From Candidatus Chryseobacterium colombiense (lineage in GTDB: Bacteria; Bacteroidota; Bacteroidia; Flavobacteriales; Weeksellaceae): a DNA stretch of 64,000 nucleotides. The stretch lies in contig CP119310.1 in the NCBI GenBank assembly GCA_029203185.1, forward strand, positions 2,356,001 through 2,420,000, in the 5' to 3' direction. Made by a program: the position numbers and the translations under genes. Below the pieces are notes generated by a model. The model searched no databases. It had not been told where the DNA came from and saw only the letters and a program-made list of their open reading frames with translations. This document shows, in pieces, positions 50,732-58,451 of the stretch (its first letter is position 1; each line of letters opens with the position of its first letter).

Positions 50732-51994
50732 CTAAAAATTTATTTTTTCTTTTATTTCAAATTCTTTACCCCGCACAAAATATTTTAGAAATAAAAAAAG
50801 CGAAATCACTGAGGTTTCTATCCATTCAAAATCCAGTTTAAAACGAATATTGGCAGCATGCCCTATTAAATAGGGGAATGTAAATCCTCCAAATACTATA
50901 CAGCAAAAAATAAATATTTTTTTTTGATTTCTGAAAAAATAAATCAGACTTATTAATAGTAATAAATTGATGAAAGCCACATACAGCTTCCTTCCGATGA
51001 GAATTGACCATGCATCATTATCAAAATAGGTTTTGGGAACAAACCATAGGCTAATAAAGTTATTTACCCCTTTTTTAATAGGAGCAAAACTATCTTTTTC
51101 TACAATTTTCAAGACCTCTTCCTTATAAATTTTCTCATTGATAAATTCATTATGAGCTGCTGTCTTTTTAAAGACGATTTTCTTTTCTTCTTCTGTTAGA
51201 AAATGAGTACCCGATAAGATCTGATAATCCGGAATATAACCCAAAAATACGTTTTGCCAAAAAGGTGATTTACTGATAATAACCTTATCAAAAGTAATAT
51301 AATTTCTAATTACCCAAGGAGAATAAACAAGTACAGTAATAAAGGCAACAGTGAAAATATCTTTTAAAGAAAATTTTTTATAAAAAATTAAAAATACAGT
51401 CATCACTCCCATAACAGGAACAGCTACCACCTGCGTCAAAGCAACAAAAGCTGTGATCACAGAAAAAATCACTATCTTATTTAAGCTAATATATACCTGG
51501 GTCCAACATATAGAAAACCAATAAAGCCAAATGGCAAAAAGCAGAATAAATAAATTGGTAGCCTCTAAAATATTAGAATAATAAAAATAAGCAGGCGAAA
51601 AAATAAAAAAATACGCAGATAGAAAACCAACTGTTTTTAGATTAAAATTTTCGAATATTTTAATAATTATTACAGGAATAACAAAGTAAAAAACATGCTG
51701 AGTAATAATGATAAATTTAACAGCATTCAGGAGTCCGAAACATTTCATGAAAAAACACAGAAATAAAGGATATAAGGGAAGTTTATAGGCCGAGCTTCCA
51801 AATTTATAGTTCCATGAGTAGATTTCAAGAGCAGCTAAATTCCTGGCAATACTCCAATCTTCAAACCATTCTGCGTGAAAGTTATTATATGCTGAAAAAA
51901 CGATTTTAGTAACGAAAATAAGAATGTTAAAAACAAGAAAAGATTTCCAATTAAGAAAAAAATCTGTTATCCGTATTTTTGAAATATTCGACAT
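50732..51994 (-). CDS. GT-C-like integral membrane protein (ArnT/PMT-type)
   Basis: A 420-residue protein with about ten membrane segments. The first periplasmic loop has WFEDWSIARNLA and SAYKLPLYPLFLC, which resembles the acidic catalytic loop and GxPPLYP-type motif of polyprenyl-phosphate sugar transferases. YSPWVIRNYITFDKVIIS is also common in these proteins. A sugar transferase role is inferred; the donor and acceptor are unknown. It lies inside the interruption between nusG and rplK, downstream of the three exported paralogues but separated from them by a terminator. Confidence 0.72.
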   Translation of the reverse strand: MSNISKIRITDFFLNWKSFLVFNILIFVTKIVFSAYNNFHAEWFEDWSIARNLAALEIYSWNYKFGSSAYKLPLYPLFLCFFMKCFGLLNAVKFIIITQHVFYFVIPVIIIKIFENFNLKTVGFLSAYFFIFSPAYFYYSNILEATNLFILLFAIWLYWFSICWTQVYISLNKIVIFSVITAFVALTQVVAVPVMGVMTVFLIFYKKFSLKDIFTVAFITVLVYSPWVIRNYITFDKVIISKSPFWQNVFLGYIPDYQILSGTHFLTEEEKKIVFKKTAAHNEFINEKIYKEEVLKIVEKDSFAPIKKGVNNFISLWFVPKTYFDNDAWSILIGRKLYVAFINLLLLISLIYFFRNQKKIFIFCCIVFGGFTFPYLIGHAANIRFKLDFEWIETSVISLFLFLKYFVRGKEFEIKEKINF

Positions 51995-52025
51995 GTAAAA
52001 ATTTATAGAAACAAAAATAAAAAAA

Positions 52026-52045
52026 GCTATTTACTTCTAAATAGC
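52026..52045 (-). terminator. Terminator of the three-paralogue operon
   Basis: GCTATTTA at 52026-52033 pairs with TAAATAGC at 52038-52045, loop CTTC. On the minus strand a run of T follows. It lies just beyond the stop of the third paralogue. Confidence 0.85.
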
Positions 52046-52073
52046 CTTTATATATTTTGACATGAAAAATCCG

Positions 52074-52742
52074 TTAAAAACCTGATGGCTTATTTATCAT
52101 TTGCGTAGAACCGTCATTTCCCCCAAGATCAGTATTGACATCACTGATGTTTTGCTTTTCAATCAATCTTTTATATGCCATCAGATACAGATCAACGGTA
52201 AAGTTGTTGTATGTTCTTGATGGAATAGGTGAATTCGTCGCAATAATTCTGCTATCCGTAAACTTTGCTTTGATATGCCATGTTCCATTACTTTTGAATG
52301 CAATAACATCAGGAGATCCCTGCCTGTCATCATTAAGACCATTATCTCCGTAATCAAGCATTACACTGGTAGTTCCGTCATTTAACTTAAATGAGTAGTT
52401 GTGAAGCACAACAAGAAAATTATTGGCATCTATCTTTGTGTCATAATCTTCAATTCCTGTACCCGGAACTCCGGTAAGAGTTAGTTTAAGATAATTAAAC
52501 AATCCACTACTTTCCAAAGCAGGATCATATAACTGTAAAGCATTTTCTGAAGTTGCCAGAAAGCTACCTCCCGACATGGTAGGCTCTCCCGGATTTCTAA
52601 GGTATAAAGAATTGGTATATGTTTTACCATTAACATCAAGTGTTTCTGTAGGGTTTGTTGTGTTTATCCCTACTTTTCCCTGCTGGGCATTTATAAACAA
52701 TCCCACACACATGATTATTGTGATATAAATATTTCTTTTCAT
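52074..52742 (-). CDS. Exported VGINTTxP-motif protein, paralogue 3
   Basis: A 222-residue protein with a signal peptide ending INAQQG and the motif KVGINTTNPTETLDVNGK, as seen at the start of many flavobacterial surface and tail-fibre-like proteins. The C-terminal half shares with its two neighbours a DAN-F-L-VVLHNYSF block, SNGTWHIKAKF and FTVDLYLMAYKRL. No T9SS sorting motif. It is predicted to be secreted; function unknown. Last of three tandem paralogues. Confidence 0.78.
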   Translation of the reverse strand: MKRNIYITIIMCVGLFINAQQGKVGINTTNPTETLDVNGKTYTNSLYLRNPGEPTMSGGSFLATSENALQLYDPALESSGLFNYLKLTLTGVPGTGIEDYDTKIDANNFLVVLHNYSFKLNDGTTSVMLDYGDNGLNDDRQGSPDVIAFKSNGTWHIKAKFTDSRIIATNSPIPSRTYNNFTVDLYLMAYKRLIEKQNISDVNTDLGGNDGSTQMINKPSGF

Positions 52743-52749
52743 AGTTTTC

Positions 52750-53400
52750 TTATTGAAGTCCTAGAGGTGTATTGGTTGAAATCCCTGAATAAATAGGCGA
52801 AGCTGCTGCCGAAACAGAGCCGGTGAAAGTTCCCCAGTCTTTAACTAATGACTTTTCAAAGACATTTAAAGAAAGTGTCCAGGTTCCGTTTTGAGATGAA
52901 ACTGTTCCTGCGCCTTTAAAAGCTAAATTAATAGCATGATAGTTTTTACCCCCACTCGTTACTTGAGTAATTTCTGTAGAATAAGATCCGAATGATTTCG
53001 GATTTGTAGTTGTATTTGCTGCAGAAACCGCTCCTGTAAAAATAGCACCTGTAATAGCCACAACATATTTACTCGCATCCAACCCTGTATTGAGATTTAT
53101 AACTTCATCCTGTTTCACATTTTTCAATACAATATTATAGGTATTTACAGGCGCTACATCACGGAGCGTTATATCCAGCATCTTAACTTTTCCTACCGGT
53201 GAACTGTCTTTTGAACGGGTAAGAAGGAGATAATTTCCTCCCGCCTTCGCATTTTCAGTATCTATTAAATAGGATTCTACCAGTGTTTCTCCTTCTACAT
53301 CAAGAGTTCCTTTTGGTGTTGTAGTATTAATTCCGATTTGGGCATGCATACCTAAGGCAGCAAAACCCGTAAAGAGGATTGCAATAATTTTTTTCATCAT
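52750..53400 (-). CDS. Exported VGINTTxP-motif protein, paralogue 2
   Basis: A 216-residue protein (or 215 from the second Met) with a signal peptide ending ALGMHAQ and motif IGINTTTPKGTLDVEGETL. The shared blocks here read LDASKYVVAITGAIF, KNYHAINLAFKG and NGTWTLSLNVFEKSLVKDW. It lies seven bases before paralogue 3 and 14 after paralogue 1. No T9SS motif, no enzyme motif; function unknown. Confidence 0.78.
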   Translation of the reverse strand: MMKKIIAILFTGFAALGMHAQIGINTTTPKGTLDVEGETLVESYLIDTENAKAGGNYLLLTRSKDSSPVGKVKMLDITLRDVAPVNTYNIVLKNVKQDEVINLNTGLDASKYVVAITGAIFTGAVSAANTTTNPKSFGSYSTEITQVTSGGKNYHAINLAFKGAGTVSSQNGTWTLSLNVFEKSLVKDWGTFTGSVSAAASPIYSGISTNTPLGLQ

Positions 53401-53414
53401 TTTGTTTTATGTTT

Positions 53415-54035
53415 TTACTGAATTAATGGAGCTGCTGCCGCACCTGTCCCTAAAGCATTAAGGCTTTGTGTTGCATTGAAATCTTTGGCATATGATCTAT
53501 CAAATACTAACAGATTCAGTGTCCAGATTCCCGTAGGAAGTGATGAATCCGGGGCGAATCCTTGATAATCTGCCTTCAGTTTCCATGTCCCTCCCGAAGA
53601 ATAGGCAAAAATCTGGGGCACGGGGGTAAGCCAGTTAGCAGAAAACGTTCTTGTAGGCTGTGTAAAACCAAAAGAAGAAATCACCACCAAAAACTTGCTG
53701 GAATTAATCTTTGTATCAAATTGATTTACCCAATCCTTGTCCGTAGGATCACAATTAATTTTGAACTGAATAAGGTTAATGGGTGCCGGCGCATTAGGCA
53801 CAAAAGAATCATTATACGCAGTAATTTTGTTTTCCGGAGCCGGAGATTTGATAAGGAAAGTATAATTCTCATCCGCTCCCAATTTTTCCATAGGCTGTTT
53901 GAAAACCATTCCTGACGTCTTCATCGTACCATTTACGGTAAGTTCTTTTTCCGGCGTAGTCGTATTGATTCCAACCTGCGCACTCATAAGTACTGATGCA
54001 CTCAATAGAGTGATCATAGAAATAATTTTTTTCAT
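53415..54035 (-). CDS. Exported VGINTTxP-motif protein, paralogue 1
   Basis: A 206-residue protein with signal peptide MKKIISMITLLSASVLMSAQ and motif QVGINTTTPEKELTVNGTMK. It shares with its neighbours FDTKINSSKFLVVISSFGF, YSSGGTWKLKADYQGF and GIWTLNLLVFDRSYAKDF. First gene of the tandem set and probably its operon head. No T9SS motif. Function unknown; perhaps a surface-located beta protein. Confidence 0.78.
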   Translation of the reverse strand: MKKIISMITLLSASVLMSAQVGINTTTPEKELTVNGTMKTSGMVFKQPMEKLGADENYTFLIKSPAPENKITAYNDSFVPNAPAPINLIQFKINCDPTDKDWVNQFDTKINSSKFLVVISSFGFTQPTRTFSANWLTPVPQIFAYSSGGTWKLKADYQGFAPDSSLPTGIWTLNLLVFDRSYAKDFNATQSLNALGTGAAAAPLIQ

Positions 54036-54390
54036 TGAAATGTGTTTTTAAGATTGTGTTTTAACTATTCTACATTTATATTCTTAATTAAACGCATAGA
54101 AATTACTCTATAATAAATAAAGAATGTAAAAATTGGAAATAGTTAATAACTCAATTACAAGAAGTATGCCATTCAATTTAAATTAAATTATTCAAAAATT
54201 TAGGTCAGAGGTAATATAAGCACTAAAAGTGATAAAATTACTAAATCAACTATTATTTAGCAGTTGCAGTGCTTCATATTTAAACAATAAAATAAGCCTA
54301 AACAATTATCACAGGGAAAATATGAAAATCCGATTTCAATATAAGGATTAACCAATCCTTTAGTCTACTGTTAAAAATAGTCATATATGC
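54036..54390. other. Non-coding gap between nusG terminator and paralogue set
   Basis: About 355 bases with no coding frame. It is AT-rich and presumably holds the promoter of the three-paralogue operon, though no good TAnnTTTG/TTG pair was found on the minus strand. A short palindrome AAGGATT/AATCCTT lies at 54343-54360. Nothing else is recognised. Confidence 0.5.
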
Positions 54391-54418
54391 AAAAAGACTG
54401 CTATTAAGCAGTCTTTTT
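54391..54418 (-). terminator. Terminator of nusG
   Basis: AAAAAGACTGC at 54391-54401 pairs with GCAGTCTTTTT at 54408-54418. On the minus strand a T-run follows. It closes the secE-nusG unit, so nusG is not cotranscribed with rplK here. Confidence 0.9.
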
Positions 54419-54437
54419 ATATTTTTATAAAATAATA

Positions 54438-54980
54438 TTATACTTTTTCAACCTGCATATAGCTAAGTTCCATTGGAGTTTTTCTACCGAAGATAAGAAC
54501 TGAAACTTCAATTTTCTTTTTATCTTCAAGGATTTTTTCTACTGTTCCGTTGAATCCGTTGAATGGTCCGTCAATTACTTTAACGTTTTCACCCACTATA
54601 TAAGGAATTTCAACATCACTTGCGAATTCTGACAATTCATCCATTCTTCCAAGCATTCTGTTAACTTCAGACTTTCTCATTGGAACCGGATCTCCTCCTT
54701 TTGTTAAACTCAAGAAAGAAATAACTCCAGGAATGTTTTTAATAATGTGAGGAATCTCCCCCATTAAGTCAGCTTCAATCATTAAGTATCCAGGATAGTA
54801 GGGTCTTTCTTTAGGAACTTTTTTTCCGTTTCTAATCTGAATAACCTTTTCCATAGGAATAACCACTTGAGTAACATACTGCTCAAACCCTAAACGTTTG
54901 ATTTCTGTCTCAATATAGTTTTTCACTTTATTTTCCTGTCCGCTGATTGCTTTCAGCACATACCATTTCAATTCGCTCAT
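54438..54980 (-). CDS. nusG: Transcription termination/antitermination factor NusG
   Basis: A 180-residue protein with the NGN domain (MSELKWYVLKAISGQENKVKNYIE, YVTQVVIPMEKV, RPYYPGYLMIEADL) and the C-terminal KOW domain (VGENVKVIDGPFNGFNGTVEKI). Normal length. It links RNA polymerase to Rho and the ribosome. It lies 21 bases after secE and is followed by a terminator. Confidence 0.98.
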   Translation of the reverse strand: MSELKWYVLKAISGQENKVKNYIETEIKRLGFEQYVTQVVIPMEKVIQIRNGKKVPKERPYYPGYLMIEADLMGEIPHIIKNIPGVISFLSLTKGGDPVPMRKSEVNRMLGRMDELSEFASDVEIPYIVGENVKVIDGPFNGFNGTVEKILEDKKKIEVSVLIFGRKTPMELSYMQVEKV

Positions 54981-55001
54981 TATGGGAAAATACTTTTATT
55001 A

Positions 55002-55208
55002 TTAATTGAACAAGTTGATTAGCATTCCTATTATGTTGCTGATTGCTTTAGAAAACAATTCATCAACTCCAAAAGTAAATAGTGCCAAAATAACTGTTGC
55101 AATAGTCACTACAATTGTAGAGGATTGCAGATCAGCCCACTTCGGCCATTCAACTTTATGTCTGAATTCGTTATAAGAACCTTTTAAAAAATCGATTAAT
55201 GAACTCAT
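55002..55208 (-). CDS. secE: Preprotein translocase subunit SecE
   Basis: A 68-residue inner-membrane protein MSSLIDFLKGSYNEFRHK, with the family motif VEWPKWADLQSSTIVV and one C-terminal membrane segment. The longer open frame to 55277 runs into the tRNA-Trp gene and its first 23 residues are not SecE, so the ATG at 55208 is right. SecE holds the SecY channel. It lies between tRNA-Trp and nusG, the usual order. Confidence 0.96.
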   Translation of the reverse strand: MSSLIDFLKGSYNEFRHKVEWPKWADLQSSTIVVTIATVILALFTFGVDELFSKAISNIIGMLINLFN

Positions 55209-55220
55209 AATTGTTATTTG

Positions 55221-55291
55221 CACGGGCACAAGGATTCGAACCCTGATCAACGGTTTTGGAGACCGGTATCCTACCATTGGACGATGCCCGT
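55221..55291 (-). tRNA. tRNA-Trp (anticodon CCA)
   Basis: On the minus strand a full cloverleaf: acceptor ACGGGCA/TGCCCGT with discriminator G, D arm GTCC/GGAT, anticodon loop CTCCAAA (anticodon CCA), and T arm CAGGG-TTCGAAT-CCTTG. The 3' CCA is not encoded. The anticodon stem has one C-T mismatch at its base. It lies between tuf and secE, the conserved place for tRNA-Trp in these bacteria. Confidence 0.97.
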
Positions 55292-55297
55292 AGATTA

Positions 55298-55327
55298 AAA
55301 GTTCCGTAAGTTTCCTTACGGAACTTT
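55298..55327 (-). terminator. Terminator of tuf
   Basis: AAAGTTCCGTAAG at 55298-55310 pairs with CTTACGGAACTTT at 55315-55327. On the minus strand only four T follow, so readthrough into tRNA-Trp is possible; the stem is strong. Confidence 0.72.
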
Positions 55328-55343
55328 AATTATATTAAGATGA

Positions 55344-56549
55344 TTAGTCTAAAATTTCAGTAACCTGACCTGAACCAACTGTTCTACCTCCTTCTCTGAT
55401 CGCGAATCTAAGACCCTCGTTAAGAGCGATTGGTTGTAACAATTCTACAGTGATCTCTAAGTTATCACCAGGCATTACCATTTCTACACCTTCTGGCAAG
55501 AAGATCTCACCTGTAACGTCAGTAGTTCTTACGTAGAACTGAGGACGGTATTTGTTGTGGAATGGAGTGTGACGTCCACCTTCTTCTTTAGAAAGGATAT
55601 AAACTGAAGCCTTGAATTTTTTGTGAGGCTTAACAGAATCTTTCTTAGCGATAACCATACCTCTCTTGATGTCAGTTTTTTCAATACCTCTCAACAATAG
55701 ACCTACGTTATCACCAGCTTCACCTCTGTCTAGGATTTTTCTGAACATCTCAACTCCTGTAATTGTAGAAGTTAATTTTTCATCACCCATACCTACGATA
55801 TCAACTGGATCACCAGTATTGATAATACCTGCTTCAATTCTACCAGTTGCTACAGTACCTCTACCAGTAATAGAGAATACGTCTTCGATTGGCATCAAGA
55901 ATGGCTTTTCTGTATCTCTTACAGGCTCATCAATCCACTCATCAACAGCATCCATTAGAGCTTCAACAGTTTTGAACCACTTATCTTCTGAATCACCGTT
56001 AGTTGCAGCAGTAAGAGCACCAAGAGCAGAACCTTGAATCACTGGAGAGTTATCTCCGTCGAAATCATAAGTAGCTAATAGATCTCTAAGTTCCATTTCA
56101 ACAAGCTCTAACAATTCTGGATCATCCACCATGTCAACTTTGTTCATGAAAACAACGATCTTAGGTACGTTTACCTGACGGCAAAGTAGGATATGTTCTC
56201 TAGTTTGAGGCATTGGTCCGTCAGTTGCAGCACATACTACGATAGCTCCATCCATCTGAGCAGCACCAGTTACCATGTTCTTCACATAATCCGCGTGACC
56301 TGGACAGTCAACGTGAGCATAGTGTCTTTTTTCAGTTTCGTATTCGATGTGAGCAGTATTGATAGTAATACCTCTTTCTTTTTCTTCTGGAGCAGAGTCA
56401 ATTGCAGAGAAGTCTTTTTTCTCAGCAAGACCTTTGCTAGCTAATACAGCAGAAATAGCAGCTGTAAGAGTAGTTTTACCATGGTCAACGTGACCAATAG
56501 TACCAATGTTCAAGTGTGGTTTGTTACGATTAAACGTTTCCTTTGCCAT
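55344..56549 (-). CDS. tuf: Elongation factor Tu
   Basis: A 401-residue GTPase bringing aminoacyl-tRNA to the ribosome. G1 GHVDHGKTT (residues 19-27), G2 RGITINTAHI, G3 DCPGHADYVKNM, G4 NKVD, G5 GSALGALTA, then domains 2 and 3 ending GSGQVTEILD. Slightly longer than the 394-395 usual. First gene of the block; the promoter is in the divergent gap above. Confidence 0.99.
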   Translation of the reverse strand: MAKETFNRNKPHLNIGTIGHVDHGKTTLTAAISAVLASKGLAEKKDFSAIDSAPEEKERGITINTAHIEYETEKRHYAHVDCPGHADYVKNMVTGAAQMDGAIVVCAATDGPMPQTREHILLCRQVNVPKIVVFMNKVDMVDDPELLELVEMELRDLLATYDFDGDNSPVIQGSALGALTAATNGDSEDKWFKTVEALMDAVDEWIDEPVRDTEKPFLMPIEDVFSITGRGTVATGRIEAGIINTGDPVDIVGMGDEKLTSTITGVEMFRKILDRGEAGDNVGLLLRGIEKTDIKRGMVIAKKDSVKPHKKFKASVYILSKEEGGRHTPFHNKYRPQFYVRTTDVTGEIFLPEGVEMVMPGDNLEITVELLQPIALNEGLRFAIREGGRTVGSGQVTEILD

Positions 56550-56592
56550 GATTTAAAATTATTTATTTATTGTTTTTCAAATTTTCGGTGTG

Positions 56593-56620
56593 CAAATATA
56601 ATGATTTTTTACATACCAAA
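56593..56620 (-). promoter_or_regulatory. Possible tuf promoter
   Basis: On the minus strand a -7 box TATATTTG at 56600-56593 with TTTG at 56620-56617, 16 bases apart. The spacing is a little short. A second -7-like TAAATTTG lies at 56702-56695 without a good partner. The whole 315-base gap between tuf and the divergent DUF4394 gene is otherwise non-coding and AT-rich. Confidence 0.45.
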
Positions 56621-56864
56621 ACCTTTTTACTAAAAAAAGTTTTAATATTTAAATCCTAAGAAGTACAAACCGTATTTTCAAAGTATTGAGACTGCAAATT
56701 TACACATTTTTCTCAATTGAAAAAATTCGGAAAACTCTTTTATTAAAAATCCAAACTATCTTATTAATTATGAATGAAATAATTTTAGGAATAATAATCG
56801 TTCCGGTAAATCCATGTTTATTTTTTTCTCGTAAATAAAAAAACAACCTATTAAAATTAATATT

Positions 56865-58367
56865 ATGAGAAAATTACTACATTTATGTACCGTACTGTTC
56901 AGCATTTCCATTTTATTTTCATGTAATAATTCTGAAGATATGATGTCACCCGTAGAAATGTCAGTACAGGGACCAGATCTTATGGCATACGGACTTACAT
57001 CGAGTAACGAACTGGTGTCTTTTAATTCCAACAATCCCAAGGTATTTATTTCTAAAACAGCAGTAACCGGCGTGATTGCAGGAGAAAAACTGATGAGTAT
57101 AGATTTCAGACCTGCAACAGGGGAACTTTACGCTTTATCAAGCGCAAGCAAACTATATGTCATCAACACTTCAAACGCTTCTGCAAGAGCGGTAAGTACC
57201 ACTGCATTTTCACCTACAGTTTCAGGGACTATTGCTTCTATAGATTTTAATCCTACCGTGGACAGAATTCGTTTAGTAAGCAATACCGGACAAAACTTAA
57301 GGCTTCATCCCGAAACAGGAGCAGTTGCTGCTACCGATATGAATATCAATGGAGGCGGAACTCCTTCTGTAGCAGGAATAGCTTACACCAACAGCAAATC
57401 AGGAGCTGCAAGCACTGTTTTGTATGATATTGATATGGCTTCAGGAAAATTATTTAAGCAAGATCCTCCCAACAACGGGACATTGGTAGAAGTAGGAAGC
57501 CTGGGAACTACTTTTACAGGACAGGCAGCTTTTGATATCAAATACGATAATAGCGTGGCCTTATTAGCTTTAAATAATAATTTGCATGTACTGGATCTAA
57601 ACAGTGGTAAAGCCACTGCTGTCGGAATGCTACAGCAACAAATCATTGACCTTGCTATTCCTACCGAACCTGTTGCTTACGCAGTGGATAATTCCAATAA
57701 TCTGCAGATCTTCAATCCTAATAATCCGATGCCGGTTTCAAAGGCAATTACAGGACTTCAAAGTGGTGAAAATATTCTGGGAATAGATTTCAGACCTGTA
57801 AACGGGCAACTTTACGCTTTAGGAAGCTCAAGCAGACTATATATAATTAATTTAGGAACCGGAGCTGCAACAGCTGTGGGAACTTCTCCTTTTGCAACTT
57901 TATTGGCAGGAACAGATTTCGGATTTGACTTCAATCCTACGGTAGACAAAATAAGAGTAGTTAGCAACACAGGACAAAATTTACGTCTTGATCCTGTAAC
58001 AGGTGGAATTACTGCAGTAGACGGTATTCTAAACCCGGGAAGTCCCATGATTGGAGCAGCAGCTTACACTAATAATTTCGCAGGAGCTACTTCAACAACT
58101 TTGTTTGTTATTGATCATAATACTGATAAATTATATCAGCAAAACCCACCTAATAACGGAACTTTGGTAGAAACAGGTTCTTTGGGCATCAATATTACCA
58201 ACGCCAATGGTTTCGACATCGGAAGCATGAGCCAAAAAGCTTATTTGCTTGCAACAGTAGGAACCTCAACAAAAATTTACAGCATTAATACTTCAACGGG
58301 AGCAGCAACATCAGTTTCTGATTTCCCGAATGCCGTGAGAGGTTTTACAGTGGGATTAGGATTCTAA
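56865..58367 (+). CDS. DUF4394 domain lipoprotein with two-fold repeat
   Basis: A 500-residue protein with a lipoprotein signal (ISILFSC, Cys20). It is a two-fold repeat of DUF4394 units. First unit: GEKLMSIDFRPATGELYALSS, FNPTVDRIRLVSNTGQNLRL, QDPPNNGTLVEVGSLG. Second unit: GENILGIDFRPVNGQLYALGS, FNPTVDKIRVVSNTGQNLRL, QNPPNNGTLVETGSLG. The domain is a propeller-like fold of unknown function. It is predicted to be surface-anchored. Monocistronic, ending at a strong terminator. Divergent from tuf. Confidence 0.88.
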   Translation: MRKLLHLCTVLFSISILFSCNNSEDMMSPVEMSVQGPDLMAYGLTSSNELVSFNSNNPKVFISKTAVTGVIAGEKLMSIDFRPATGELYALSSASKLYVINTSNASARAVSTTAFSPTVSGTIASIDFNPTVDRIRLVSNTGQNLRLHPETGAVAATDMNINGGGTPSVAGIAYTNSKSGAASTVLYDIDMASGKLFKQDPPNNGTLVEVGSLGTTFTGQAAFDIKYDNSVALLALNNNLHVLDLNSGKATAVGMLQQQIIDLAIPTEPVAYAVDNSNNLQIFNPNNPMPVSKAITGLQSGENILGIDFRPVNGQLYALGSSSRLYIINLGTGAATAVGTSPFATLLAGTDFGFDFNPTVDKIRVVSNTGQNLRLDPVTGGITAVDGILNPGSPMIGAAAYTNNFAGATSTTLFVIDHNTDKLYQQNPPNNGTLVETGSLGINITNANGFDIGSMSQKAYLLATVGTSTKIYSINTSTGAATSVSDFPNAVRGFTVGLGF

Positions 58368-58392
58368 ACTCATAATATTTTTTTCAATAAGG

Positions 58393-58421
58393 AAGGGCGG
58401 AAAACTTTGTTTTCCGCCCTT
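58393..58421. terminator. Bidirectional terminator
   Basis: AAGGGCGGAAAA at 58393-58404 pairs with TTTTCCGCCCTT at 58410-58421, followed by TTGG. It lies between the convergent DUF4394 gene and the efflux pump. Confidence 0.9.
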
Positions 58422-58451
58422 TTGGTTAATATAATATAAATGAAAGAATAG

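Noticed and set aside
52074..54035. The three tandem paralogues as T9SS substrates or a phage tail-fibre remnant
   Set aside because: They lack a YPNP-type sorting tail, and there is no other phage gene, integrase or attachment repeat nearby.
54391..55277. SecE reading frame extended to 55277
   Set aside because: The extra 23 residues run into tRNA-Trp and do not belong to SecE; the ATG at 55208 gives the normal protein.
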